This document shows positions 13,173-26,569 of a DNA stretch of 64,000 nucleotides, piece after piece. A program made the position numbers and the translations under genes. The stretch spans positions 236,447,922 to 236,511,921 of the forward strand of contig NC_081406.1 in the NCBI RefSeq assembly GCF_030272615.1. The letters are read 5' to 3'. Below the pieces are notes generated by a model. It ran no database searches. It was not told where the DNA came from and worked only from the letters and a program-made list of their open reading frames with translations. Every line of letters starts with the position of its first letter. The stretch's first letter is position 1. This DNA is from Cryptomeria japonica. Lineage: Eukaryota > Streptophyta > Pinopsida > Cupressales > Cupressaceae.

Positions 13173-13900
13173 TGTAATACCTTAAAAATGGTCATCTAAA
13201 CCATGAGATCCTAATCTCGACAACATCACCAAGGTCCTAACCAAAGACAATTAAATAAATCTTGAGCACAAAAATTAATTTCTAAAATCATCAATGTCAC
13301 ATGGCAAAATTAATCAACCAATATTAATTAAATATTTATTTAATTAATTGATCATTCCAAGCAAATCTTTTTTTAAACAATTATCCTATTTATTTTATTA
13401 AATATCCCAGCATATTTAATGAAATAAATCAATTTGCCATCAAATCATCAGAAAAGGAATTAAATGACAAAAAAAGAATAAAAAATTGAGAAAAGAAATC
13501 AATTGGAGATAATCTTGAAAAAAAATTAAAAATTGATAAATAATTTGAAAGAAAGCAATTAAAATAATTAAATATTAAAATTGAATGAAATAGAGAATAA
13601 ATCAATTTTTTTTCTGATTTTATCTTAATTTTAGTTCAATTTCCTTTAAAACTGAGAAAAGCATCCAATCACATCAATTCACCTGGATTGTGCTTCCTCT
13701 TGGAAAATCTTGAGCGCTCATCATCATTTGATCTCAGCCGTTGGTTTCTTTCTGAATTTTCTATAAATTCAGGCTCTCATCTCTCATTCAAAAATCCTGG
13801 AGAATATATTCTTATTATATTATTTTTGCTCTAGGTTCATTCAAAATTTGCATTGAGATATTTCATATTAGTTATTGCATCCTTAGTCAAAATTGTGATG
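13173..13900 (+). mobile_element. Gypsy-type LTR fragment
   Basis: Starts TGTAATACC, is very AT-rich and contains a TATA box (TCTATAAATTC, near 13760) preceded by a GATCTCAGCCGTTGG-type segment often seen in LTR U3 regions. The right limit is uncertain. Confidence 0.45.
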
Positions 13901-13984
13901 CTAAAAATGTTGTTAGTATAAGAGGCATACACATATAATGAGACAATATAATATAATTGAAAAGCTTAATTTCAAAACTAAATC

Positions 13985-14955
13985 AAAGATGCAAACCATA
14001 AGCCTTCCTTGAAATGTCCCATTTTCCTCTATTCTTGAGGACCTTGAAGGTGTTGGATTGATGGGCTCTCAATTGAGCAATGACCTCCAAAGTGACAACT
14101 CAAGATTTGAGTAGCTATTTGATCATGATTAACTATGGAGATGATATGAAATGTATGATTTAAGAAACTAGATTAACATGCTATGATAACTCTAAAAGCT
14201 AAATGCTAGATAATTGAAACGCAAATTGCCTATAGTAGTGATGCCTAAATTGATATGAGATGTGATCCTTATTGCTCCAAAATGGGGGATATTTATAGGA
14301 ATTCCAAGGCCAAAGCTGAGGTGGCACTAATCGACGGTCTAGATTTGATCTGAAGATATTAAGGTTCAAGATTGAGGAAGTTGGAAAAGAGGATGGAGGA
14401 AGAGACACTTGTCATCTCTGTGGTGAAAAGTGTCTAGGAGCCTTGCTCAAGAGAGGGCAAGTGTCCAAGGGAGGAGACATGTGGCAAAAGTGCCATGTGT
14501 CTCAAGAAGAGAATATCCACACCATGGGAGGTTAGGATAAGGAGGTTAGGATGTGCAAGATTGGATAGGGTTAGTTAGACCCAAGATTAGATGGAATGGG
14601 TTAAGTTAGGGGATGGTTAGGTTGGGTGGTTAAAGTTAGGAGCCATGTGCTCATTTGAATTTAGAAATTCAAATAATTGGAAAATGGTAATTAATCTCAA
14701 CAAACTTGAGTTTGTTAATCTTAAATAGGGATTAGAAGAATTGATTAGTATGGGGAGACATTAAGTAATTTAGAATTAATTAATCAAAGGGGGATATGTG
14801 ATGAACTATATAAATAAATCATTTAGATTTATTTACTAGTAGATGAATAGAGAAATTAATTAAATTGCTTGTGAATTCAATTAATTGGGAAGGGGAATTA
14901 ATCAAATAACTGGGTATTTAATTAACTATCTTCAGACCATTTTTAGGTGTATACA
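13985..14955 (-). mobile_element. Gypsy-type LTR fragment, reverse orientation
   Basis: Read on the minus strand it begins TGTATACACCTAAAAATGG at 14955 and has a TATA box (CTATAAATATCCCCC) at about 14286-14300, in a layout like the LTR at 19426-20899. No partner LTR or coding region in this orientation was found. The lower limit is approximate. Confidence 0.5.
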
Positions 14956-15639
14956 AAAACATCTAGCTTAATATTGCTTAAATCATTTTAGATTAATCAT
15001 GCATATCTAGCTTAAATCTTGCATATCTAGCTTAAATCTTGCATCCATTTAGATCATATTCATGCTCATATAGATTTAAAAATCCTTCGTTTAGGTGTTG
15101 TCTAGTCACTAGATAGCTTAGCAATCTAAGAGCAATCTAAACTCGCATCTACTAGAAGGCAATGGGTCGCTTTGTAATGGTTTACTATTCATTGATTATT
15201 GACTTACTAACCATGCATCTAATGACTTAATTGAAGTGGTGTATTCGAGATATAGATATAGGTCCACTTTTCACACACATAGATGGTGATGATTCAAATG
15301 AATATTATTTGTTATTAGCTACAAGGGCGAAGGATAAAGGAAGACCAAAAATTATGAAGAACAATGGAAACCAAGCACTATGAATATGCCATGGATCGCC
15401 ATTTCATCTCATCTATTTATATTGCATTCAGTTGCATATCACCCATCCATTTTCTCATTCATTGTTCATATTTGTCATCTGACTGCAATTAATTCAGGTT
15501 TCTATGAGAAATATAAGCCTATAAAATTTGTCTTGGGTACAATCACGACGGAGTTCTCTGATACATCATCTCACATTTCCATTCCATATCTGCATTTGCC
15601 CACCAACTTCACATGCATATATCATGTAGGAATGTCATT

Positions 15640-16270
15640 ATCATTTAGTTTCTTTCATTTCAATCATTAAGTGCATTTATTAACATTAAGTTGCATTTTA
15701 TTCATTAAGTGCATTCATTACCATTTAGTTGCATTTTAATCATTAAGTTGCATTCATTACCATTTAGTTGCATTTTATTCATTCAAGTACACTAATTTAA
15801 TCATTAAAGTGCATTCATTCCTTCATAAAGAGGTATTTCAAATCATTTACTCATTTAAGTGCATTCATTTTATTCATCTAAGTGCATTTATTATTCACCA
15901 TAAAGTTCATTCAGTATCATTTAATTGCATTTTTAAGTGCATTCATCCCTTCATTTAGTTGCATTTCAAATCATTTCATTCATCTAGTTGCATTAAGTAC
16001 ATTCATTCCTTCATTTAGATGCACTTCAAATCATTTCATTGCATTAAGTGCATACATTCAGTCATTCACTTAGTTGCATTTTATTCATTAAATGCATTCA
16101 TTTATTATCATTTATTTGCATTAAATGCATTCATTTATTATCATTTAGTTGCATTTAGTGCATTCATCTCGTCATTCATTTAGTTACATTTCAATCATTA
16201 AGTGCATTCGTTTATCCATTTAGTGCATTCATTTAAAAACATACATGACATTTTAATAAACATTCCATTC
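15640..16270. repeat. Degenerate minisatellite built on CATTTAGTTGCATTTTATTC
   Basis: Many imperfect copies of a unit of roughly 35 bp alternate TTTAGTTGCATT and AAGTGCATTCATT. There are no unique spacers. Its position left of an antisense reading frame and a 3' LTR suggests it belongs to a gypsy element's non-coding region. Confidence 0.7.
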
Positions 16271-16749
16271 ATTTAGATTCATCTTAAAAATGCATAGTTT
16301 ACTCATATCATTATCTCATCATTTCAACATTTATAGTATTATCTATCACATATCATTATTCATTATCTAATCTCATCATTTAGCATAAATCATCATCATT
16401 TCATCACATTAATATCATTACAAAAAATCATCCATCTATTAACCTGAATCCACATGTTAGGAAATCATCCATATCATACATATAGATATCATATCATCAA
16501 CATATACATCTAGAAAGAAAACATCTCCATATCATGTATCTCGACATAAATCATATCATCATCCTACATGAAGCACACATATCATCACATAGATACATAT
16601 CATCACCACAAAACTGAGATCTCATCATATGTCGTATAAAAAAGAACACATGTATCAGAATACAATGATGTCCAAAATATTGGCTACCAAGAGCCATCCA
16701 AGTATCAGTCTCATAACAATGTAACAATGCACAAAATTACCTCAAATGA

Positions 16750-18460
16750 CACTCTGGCCAGATGTCACTCCCCCACCACCCTCACCATCTCGCTGAAGAG
16801 GATGCATCACACCACCACTTCTCTAAGCCCTTTGTGGCCACTCTGATCTCGCCCGCCACATCCAAGAAAAGCTCATCATTCACTGGCTCCTCTCCACAAA
16901 ACTACGGCTCCCTGTCCCATCTCCATCGCCTCATCACCACCCTCTCCATCACTACCATCTCTCCCTCCTGCTCTCACTGCTCCATGTATCAACAGTGCCT
17001 GTGACACTCATAAAGGTTGCCCACCTCTGCCTCTCCTCTCTAACCATCCTCCCCCACCTCCTCCACAACCAAATCCACCTCCCCCACCACCTCCACTCAC
17101 TCCACCTTCAAATCCACCTCCACCACCTCCTCCTCCTCCAAAACCTCTACCACCCCTACCTAATCTCCTCCTCCTTCCCTGTCATAGTTCTGTGTTATCT
17201 TCAAATGGTGGTATGGGCTCTGCAAGATCTAAGATCCATGAAATCTGGTGAGCGACATGATACTGTGTATACTCCTCTATCACCACCACATCTGCAATCT
17301 CTGGCATCATCTGCCATGGTCTCGCCTATAATGTCTAGAACTCTACAAGGTCCTAATCATAGGTCAAAACCACCCCCCACTCAAATCTCTCCTGCATTAC
17401 CCATGCATACTCCCTCGAACCCCTCAACATACTCTGCCTTGGCCCAAACTGTCTGATCACTCTCCTTGGAAATTGTCTCTCCATAATATGGGATGTGCAA
17501 CCAATCAAAATTCAAGTCACACCTACATCGGGTAAGGCCTCTCCATCATCCTCCCAAGGCTCACAATTAGTGTAAGGCCTCCATATGACCCTATCTAAGT
17601 CATCTAATGCCTACAGTCAAAACTTCAACTTCGCCAAATGGGGTTTAGTCATCAAACCTCCATACATTAATACATAGGGCTGATCTATAGCCCTAAACCT
17701 CATACATATCGGTCGTGTGAATGGCAAGTGCTCCCAAGCCTAGATGTGTAAAAAAGTGATCCCTACACCTAGTGATCTACTCTCTCAATATACTACCTCA
17801 TGCAAATCCCTGTAGAGGTGCACCAACACACATGGCCCCCATGCATAGTGGGTCCCCTCTGTAACCATCTACTCTAATACTTGGCCCCACCCAATGGCCA
17901 ATCCTTGCGAACATCGATCAAGGAAAGAAAACCCCCTAACGATACTTGCTCATACTTGAAGGTAGTGGCTCATAGAGCGCTGCTATGTCCTCCCACACCA
18001 CAGAGTCATCCTCAATATATATATCCTCAAAAAAAATCCTCCGTACGGCTTTTGTCCCCAGGTGGCGATCATATGTCAAAAGCTCCCCTCTAATGGGGTA
18101 TACAATATCCTCCAGATGTCCTATAGTGTCACAATCATCTCTCCCATCACCAAATGAAATGAGCATGTCTCATTGTACCATCACTCGGCCAACGCGGTCA
18201 GTAATTCATGATTCATTCAAATCATGGGTAGGTGCATCATATCATATAACTCAGCTACATATATACAATCTATGTCCAACTCAGATAACTACTCACACAG
18301 CTATTGTGTAGCAGGATGTTGCTCTCGTATCTGTAACACAGGAAGATCCTCCTACACATCAACAAATATCAGTTGTTTTGCTACAAACTTTCTTAAGTTT
18401 CAACCTAGACTATCAACGGGTACTTTTTAATCAAGTATCTTTGGGTCTCAATAGGTAATC
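16750..18460 (-). pseudogene. Plant mobile domain (PMD / MAIN-like) fossil with Gly-rich tail, antisense to the surrounding element
   Basis: On the minus strand, several blocks resemble the aminotransferase-like plant mobile domain. One is an N-terminal segment with GDGRDDCDTIG and DIVYPIRGELLTYDRHLG (about 18050-18160). Further on are LYRDLHEVV, a WAWEH(L)PFTRPI-like segment (about 17690-17830) and a REYAWVMQERFEWG-like segment (about 17370-17430). A glycine-rich tail follows (17040-17180). PMD proteins occur as host genes and as captured genes of plant mobile elements, including antisense frames of some Ty3/gypsy lineages. The copy is broken in several places. Its position before a polypurine tract and LTR on the plus strand favours an element-borne gene. 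Confidence 0.65.
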
Positions 18461-19412
18461 CATTATGGCAATCCTAGACTACAATAGGCATTTATCACAA
18501 TGACCTAGTCTCAACAGGGCTGCTATGATTCACCAAAACAACCAATCAATCAATCAACACAAGCATCACTTGATATTTTATCTAACACTGGGGCATCTAT
18601 CACAATCACGCCAGTCTGCTGACAATAGTACTACAACTAAAGCATAATAGCACTACCAAAACTATACAATTACATTATTTATTAGAAAAAGTACCACAAC
18701 AACCACACAACAGCGCTAGAACTACGAAAGTGCTACACCTATGGTACAAATGTGCTACACTAATAAAAGTGCTAAATCGACTATGCAAAAGGGCGATTGT
18801 GGCATCATAGTGCTACGTTATGGGACAAAAGCACTCAAACATGGGTCTAGCGCTATTGTCTTCCTTGAACTTTGACACTTGAAAAAACATGCTAAAAATG
18901 CATCAAAAGCAAAATTAAACATTTGCGTACCAACGGTCCGTAGTCCTCTAGCCACTGGTATCGGTGAATTCGCTCTAGCCGGTGATCTTCTATAGGCATG
19001 ACCATGATGAATGTTGCTCACTCCTTCGCCAAAGTAGACTATTAGAGCTCCAAACTGTCAGGGAGATAGGTGCAAATGAGACAGTTTTACTCCTTCCCCT
19101 CCAATTATACACCCCCAAGCCCTAACCCTTACTTCACCGCGCTCACCATCGTGGTCCCTATAAACTTCAGAAGCCTCTCATTTCTCCGTATTCACTCTGT
19201 CTTCTCCCATTCTTTCACCATTATTTCTAATTTCTTTTATTCTACCTCCCCCCAACTTCTTTCTCTTTTTTGAGAGATCGCCCAATTTTTTTGAACATTT
19301 TTTTGGCCCATCTCTTGAGGGGGCATACCACCCACTAAATTAACATTTCTAGGGCATATTTTTCATACCTATCCTTCTTTCTTTGAAATGGCACGATAAA
19401 CCATACCGTCTC

Positions 19413-20899
19413 AAAGAGGGGCAAATGCAGACACATAAATCTTTCCACTAATTAAACAAGTGTAATATTTATTTGATACACTAATATTTTTCTATTAATT
19501 AAAATCACATTTAATTAATTCATTCAATCCCTAGTCTATTATTTTAATTAAATAAATTACATAAATTTATTTAAATTAAAATCCCTATCTATAACCCAGA
19601 TATTAAATAAATCTAATTTATTTAATTTCCCTCATTCCTCTCATTTAAATAAATCAATATTTATTTAAAAAGCACAAATAAAACTCCCTTTTTAAATAAA
19701 TCTAAATTTATTAAAAAATCTCCCCCACTTGCAAAATCCTACAAATGCAAGCTGCAACCAAAAATTAAAATAAATCAATTTTATTTTAATTAAATCCTAT
19801 TTTCTCTCACCCATTTGCAAAATCCTACATCTCCCACTTGCCTCCTAAACCCGTTCTAGATTCTTCTAATCACTTCCAATTTAGCCTAATTCATCTCCTA
19901 ATTATTGTCACATTCCTAAGCAAAGAGAAGTCACTTATCAAAGCCTCCAAAGTCGTTGAAATGTATTAAATTCCTTATGTCCTCAACAAGTTAACGCTCA
20001 AACTATTCCAACCTATTTATGGCTCTTACATAACCATTAATGGTTAACTCAACTTTCCCACATGGTTAGAGGCTTTTCCTCTAACTCAACCCTCATTTAA
20101 CTCATGGGTCTCTTCAAGCATTTATTGTTTTGACCATGGTTATCACCATTAACTCTTGCACACGAGTTTATCTATTGGATAAAGGTAGTTACCCTTGGAT
20201 AAAATATTTATTCACTAACTCAAGCCTAACCAAACCCTCCTATGGTAACCTTCATGTCATCTCAAGCATTTAATGCTTCTTCCCTCTCCTCTCAAGCCAT
20301 CTCATGTTGACACTTGCCATCATGGGATTAGGTTGAAAGCCATCACATGGATCACAAACCCATCAATCCTAGCGCTCCACAAGACCACTCAATATTGACC
20401 ATCCATTGCCCTATTTCCCCTATAAATAGAGCTCTTATTCTTCATTTTAAGGATCAAGTCTTTTGTGCATCAGACTTATAGTCATTTTACAAAGCATTAG
20501 GAAGCATTTTGCATTGTTATTATACTAAGATTCACATATATGTTAATTAGGAGCTTTCTCAATGAATCATTTACACTTGTATAAGCATTTGTTTTAATTT
20601 ACAACCATCTTGAATCTTCATATGAAATCCATGGATAGTGCTAAAAGCTGAGAGCTACACTCATGTGGGACTTGGAGAGGAGAGGAACAAGGGAGGAATA
20701 TCTATGAGCTTCTTTGGGAGCATTTTATGGAGTCTTCTTTCTCTCTTTCGTTTATGTATGCTTCTTATTGTTTTCTTTATGTCTCTCTTGATATGCATCG
20801 TAAGGTTTTTGAGTTCATTCGTATTTGGTTTTGGTTGTAACTAATCTACTAATGTTTGAACTTGTGTTTGTGCGTTGTGCCCCTTTTTTCATGCATCAA
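19413..20899 (+). mobile_element. Polypurine tract and 3' LTR of a gypsy element (Tat/Ogre-like features)
   Basis: A polypurine tract, AAAGAGGGGCAAA (19413-19425), is followed directly by TGCAGACACATAAA. The LTR contains a clear TATA box, TATAAATA (20421-20428), and ends GCATCA at 20899, about 1474 bp long. A start of the TGTAGACACC type after a tract of this kind is typical of Tat/Ogre-type gypsy LTRs; that assignment is inference. No matching 5' LTR was recognised. Confidence 0.65.
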
Positions 20900-20939
20900 T
20901 ACCAACCCTCACATAGTTTGAGAGAGATAATAAATAAAT

Positions 20940-22062
20940 ATATTATCGACCTTCCACCCTCCATTCGACCAATTGTATAAAAGGGTAGGTAAATTTATAA
21001 TAATTCCAATTAACAAAAAAATGGTAAAAAGACAATAATTAAATAATAGTTTACATACCTCATTATAATATATATTCACAAATAATAATATTATTTATTC
21101 TCCCAATAAATAATAAATCACCTCATAAATTAAATAATTAACCATGGATAATAATATTAATTAATTAAATAAACATTAATAATTGAAAATCAAAAGGTCA
21201 TCATTAAAATAAATAAAATAAAATACATATAAAATCCAATAATCAACATTCAAAAAAACTCAATTAAAATATAAATAAATAAACAATAAATAACAATAAT
21301 ATTTACAATAAACAATAAATAATAATTAAACTTCAATTAACAATAAACCAAATGTTAAATAAATTAAATCAATTAAACATTAATCAAATCAAAATAAATA
21401 TTAAATAATTAAACAATCACACATCTCCAAATATAAATAAACATAGACTCACATCACCTTATGCCAATAAAGGAACAATCACCAATCAAGTCTCTAACAT
21501 CAACCGGCATTGTGGTGCAACTAACAAGGTACACAACTTAGACCTAGAGTGTGTGAGGGAAACTATATCATCTTCGACAACTTTCCTTTGGGATAGAGAC
21601 ACGCTCAAGTCTGTGAAGCCAGGTGGAGTCAATGTCTAGTACTTGCAAACCTACACCCAACACTAAACACAACATATACATCATAATAATCAAACATTTG
21701 GTGGAGAATTGGGACGACATATCATGCTTGCTATGAGTGATATGACATTGTCTTTACTCACGAAGACAGTCACACAATATGGCATCAAAACCTTGCATAA
21801 AATAATGATCATGATATAGGGTTAGTACCATTATAACATCATAAGCCGTATAGTCCAAATGAACAATGAACACATATAATCCATGAATCATATAAACCCA
21901 TACATCATAGTGATACTACGTACTAACATCCATAAGAGCTTTAAAATTTCATATGTCATATAGTATGTCTAGCATCTTCAGTCATATAAATCTCCAAAGA
22001 TGATGAGTCATATCAAATAACATAAATCCACGTAGAGTAACTATCATCATCAATACCATCTA
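20940..22062 (-). mobile_element. Gypsy-type LTR fragment, reverse orientation, head to head with 22063
   Basis: Read on the minus strand it holds ATATCACTCATAGCAAGCAT and GACTCCACCTGGCTTCACAG. The first matches 22140-22275 on the plus strand; the second matches the LTR at 43979 (44411-44432). Together with 22063-22740 it forms a long imperfect inverted repeat. The outer ~500 bp (20940-21430) is low-complexity AT. Confidence 0.65.
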
Positions 22063-25000
22063 TGTAGTGACCCTCCTTAACTCACCTTATATTTTACGTA
22101 TCAAAGGATTTTATTTCCCTAGCTTAGTCTATCTTATGAAGATTTTATTGTATCATTGTATGTACTAACCCTACTTATGATGATGATTCTATAAGACATG
22201 TTTGTATTGGGTGATTGTCTTCATGAAAGGTACGATACCTTATCACTCATCGCGAGCATGATAAGGTGTTGTGATTCTCTTTCACTTTCCTATTACTATG
22301 ATATTGTATATATGTTCTTTTGTGTTTATGGGTGGATAATGTTTATTCAATTAATTAATTAATATTGAGTAATAGTTATTAAAGTTATAATTAATCAATT
22401 AATTAATGGATATTTGATTTATTATTATTGAATTTATTAATATTTAATTTATTAATTAATTTGTTTTTTTTTGGATTTAAATTAATGTTATTTATTTAAT
22501 TGATTTATTGACTACTGTTTTATTTAATTAATTTTATCCTTTTGATTTTATTTATTATGAATTGATTTATTTAATTTATTTTAGATATAGTTGTTAAGTT
22601 GATTTTGATTATTAATAATTATAAAGGTATAAAGCCCATTTCAATTTCTACACTCCTAAAAAGTAATAATATTATTATATTGCTTTTACTGTGCATGAGA
22701 GGTGTAAAAATAAAATAAAGTTAATCTTACCTACCCTCCTAATTGATTGGGTGAATTTGGAATAATATGTAAGAAATATAATAAAATATTTTTACCTTGC
22801 ATAGTTTGCCATGCATTTTTATTTATTTTGAATTTGTGGATGGTTGTCAAGTCACCAGTGGGCAATATTTTGATTGAAACTATTGGGATTTTGGCTTGGA
22901 TCTTGGTTTGCATTTGGATTTTGGAAGCTTGGATTGGATTTGCGATCTCCAGGTTTCTTCTTTCTTTTTTTTATTTTTTTGAAATTCTTGTCTTCTTTGT
23001 GTCTTCCCATGGAAATGATTTATTTTTTATTGTTGAATGGATGGGGAAAAGAAATACATTATAGTTTAAATCCTTTGGAATCAAAATGAATGAAAGGGGG
23101 AATTTTGCAGATTGGCTCCTTATGTTTGAGTGAGATTCTTGAGTTGATTTGTCTATGCAATGAATGGTGGATAAATGCATATATGTATATACATTTTATG
23201 TGTGTTTGTAGAATTTTCTTATTGGTATATAAATGTTTATTTGGGTGCTATACTCCTTATGAACTCCTGGTTGTAATAGGGGTTATTTTTGCTATGTCTT
23301 GAGTGTTTTGTGACTATGTAAGAACCCATGAAAGTCCATGTGACTATCTATTTCATGTTTCAATTTATATTAATTATTTTTCAAGGGTGTTTGAGTGTAT
23401 GGAGTTTCATTTGTTAAGTCCACTTGGTCTATGCATAGTTAGAGCTATCTCCCATGCACTTAGACTCCCAAAATGCAGATTTAGCCATTAGAATTGTGCA
23501 CTGAGTTGCAAAATCATTCCTGTGAGTTGCATTTGATGTGTAAACCATGTTTACACCCTTTCTAATGCTTATCCAACCTCCTAGTAATTCCCTTGAGGTC
23601 CTTTTTTTTCTCCTCAGTCAATCTAGACAGTTACCTTACCTTCAATATCCTTCAAACTTGATATTTTGCATACTTTACCAGAAAAGCCACCAAAACTACT
23701 AGAAAAACTAACATAATAACCAATAACCCTACCATACCAACTAGAAATTCTAGTGTACATACCACGAATGCCATAGTTCAGACCTAGAGAGCTGACAAAC
23801 TAACCAAGAGAGCCAACCTTCAGACTGAGAAAGCTGACCTAGAAGCCCAAAACGTTGACCAATGGACCAGAAACATTGTGAAATAGACCAAAAAAGCTAT
23901 GCATTGTGCCAAAAATGTTACCCTACATACCGGTGGCGCTAACCTACATAAAAAGAGATCTGAAGTGGTCTAGGAGACCCAGAAAGGTCAATTTTAGTGT
24001 TGTAAAGTGCTAGTTTGGATTGTGTGATGTTCCCAAAGGAATGTGAAGTATTTTTTGAGTAATTTCAAGTGATTCATTATATGATATGATGTTTCATGAT
24101 GTATTTTGTGCTCTGGTAAGTGGGATCATGCCCTACCGTTGAGGAGTTTCCTTATGCAAAAGTCGCTCTAGCAAGAGGTTCTTGTCTTACTATTTGAGGA
24201 TTGTTTTTATGACTCCAGTGGGATTTTTTTTACCTCACTATTGAGGATTTATAGTAGTTTATGATGTGCTTATGCTTCATTTTCTTGCATTGGTATTATG
24301 CCTATGAGGCATTGGTGAAGGCCCTATACTTGTAGTGGTCCATATGTGTGCAGTATGTTCTCAGTGATGTTATGTGTTCTTGGTAGTCTTTTGTGAGCAT
24401 TGTTTATGTATTGTTATGTCATTTTATGTGTTACCCTATGGCTTTGCATATGATTATGGGGAGTGGGATTCCTTGTGATTACCAAGGTCACATGAGTTAG
24501 GTTGCTTGGACCCTAGACCATTAGGGCATAATGGAAGTTCTCTTTTTTTGTAATTCAATGACAATATTTAATAATTCATTGGGTTTGGTTTTCACCTAAT
24601 AAGATAATTTTACTTGGTTGGGCCATATGAGATGGAAATTCAATCTCCCTTGTACTCAAATAGGTTGAGATGGCTCCATAGGTCTGTTAAGGGATTATTT
24701 TCACCCTTCTTTTTTGAGGGTAGCTTGTATGACTATTAGGAGTATGGATTGCTCTTCTTTGTGAGGATAGCATACATGTCTAATATGGGTGTGTATTTAC
24801 CTTCTTTGTGAGGCTATCACGTAGGAGAGTGACTAGTAAGGATGACCATATTCCCTTCTATATGAGGACAGCATGTGATGATACTCCATTCCTACATGTG
24901 ACCATGCCCATATGCCATGATTTATTGTATGCCTGTGGAAGAGTTTATTGTTGATTTCAGCCTTGTGTTGTCATGTGAATATTGTTGGGTTGAGTTCATT

Positions 25001-26569
25001 ATGTGCTAGGTTGAGTTCCGTGGTCGTTAGGTGTCAACCTAGGTCTTGAGTGAGTTTTGGAACCCCATGTCATCTCCTAGCATAGTGGGTAGTTCCTATA
25101 TGGTTCCACATGGTTGGGTGGTTTGATGTCTTCTTCCATTAGATGTTCGACGCGTGGACTTGGATTTATATTATCTCTTCATGTGGATGTCTATTGGAAT
25201 ATAGTCTATGTAATTATGATTGTTATCATGCAGTATGCAACTCAAAAGGATGTAATTGTAAAGGAAGCCATGTAACCAATATCTTGGAATATGTGTAATG
25301 GGACTTGTAGAAGATTGATTTTGAAACGAGACATATAAGATAAGATTATTGTAAATGGATATTCATTATGAATATAATTTCTAGCTAGTAGGAATTAAAT
25401 GATTGCAATGATTGTGTATATCTTGTGGATGGTAGTGAATATAATAATGATCATGTATGCCTTGATTTGAAGGATGCCAATCCTTAGTGTCAGTTACTCT
25501 TGGGATATGCAAATGAATGAGTAGTTGTAGATTTGTATGGATTCAATGATTCTCTATTATGTGTTTGAGTTATGGAGCTGATTTCTATCCATTAGGGTTA
25601 ATATTGTATTATGATGATTTGCTAAAGGTGAATACAAAATATGTGCTCTTGTGATTCGTAATATCTTATAATATGATGTTGGAAGGTTGTGACCTTGGAA
25701 TGTATTAAGACAATTTTATTCCATGTGATCTATATTATGGAAGTGTTCATTAGGAATGGGTTTGAGTTAGATTATTTATGTGTTAAGAAGGGTTATTGCT
25801 TACTGTTATGATTTGTGTATGAGCATGTGGTTAGTAATCTTGATGTGATGATATGTACCTTTAAGAAATGATCTAGTTCCACTTATAGAGTTAGATAAGT
25901 GGTTTCATTGAAAGTTAGATGATTCTTGTAAGAATGTGAATGAGAAGCATTAATAGTGTCATAAATGATCTTAGAGATTGAAGTTGAATGGAAATTATAA
26001 TAGTATGTTGTTGACATCTCGTATGGTATGTGTTAAGAGATGCTATTATGTATAGATTATATGGAAATTATATAGGTATACTAGGTGGCATCATGCACCT
26101 ATAATAGTTAAGCATTAATGTTATACTTCATTTACTTGTATATGTTAGTAATCCTATTGTTAGGCATTGTGAATCTTAGATTATGATCTAGTACATTCTT
26201 ATAAAGGGATATACGTTTAGATTCTTAATTAATATAATGGATGTGTAATGATGTGAATTTGTAATGTTTGAATTGGTGCTCTAAAATGAACTTAGTTTAT
26301 AGGATTTTACTCTTACAAGTATTGATGATGAGATACCCTAGGGGAAAAGATGATATGATGTGTTATTCTTCTTGCATAGTTGTGTTATGATGTTTTATAC
26401 CTTTTTGTAATTAGGAAATGATGTAATGTGTAATGATGCATTTAGTAGATGATGTATTTGATATGCATTAGATGTATGTATTGTTTAGTAGATGCGCTTT
26501 AAAAAAAAATTATCTCTATTTGTAGTTAGATTAGGTGTATTTCTCAAGGATATTTTGGTGGGCATTACA
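22063..26569 (+). mobile_element. Long gypsy-type LTR, about 4.5 kb (possibly solo)
   Basis: Starts TGTAGTGACCCTCC and ends GGTGGGCATTACA. The same end is found at 35519, and the start and interior layout resemble 43979-46190. Flanking 5-mers ATCTA and ATCAA agree at four of five positions, as might remain from an old target-site duplication. No gag or pol is recognised inside. Whether it is one LTR or two joined pieces is uncertain. Confidence 0.55.
23787..23958. repeat. 21-bp minisatellite, about 8 units, within the long LTR
   Basis: Units such as GAGAGCTGACAAACTAACCA, GAGAGCCAACCTTCAGACTG and GAAAGCTGACCTAGAAGCCC follow each other at a 20-21 bp step with strong divergence. The shared pattern is RAAAGCTGACC...ACCA. 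Confidence 0.7.

Noticed and set aside
15640-16270. Possible CRISPR-like array
   Set aside because: Repeats are degenerate and adjoin each other without unique spacers, and the DNA is plant nuclear.
16995-17456. His/Pro/Leu-rich open frame on the plus strand
   Set aside because: It is the complement of the glycine-rich tail of the minus-strand PMD fossil; composition alone keeps it open.
22747-23491. Cluster of hydrophobic open frames
   Set aside because: They overlap in different frames within an AT-rich LTR, show no domain, and match the non-coding layout of the LTR at 43979.
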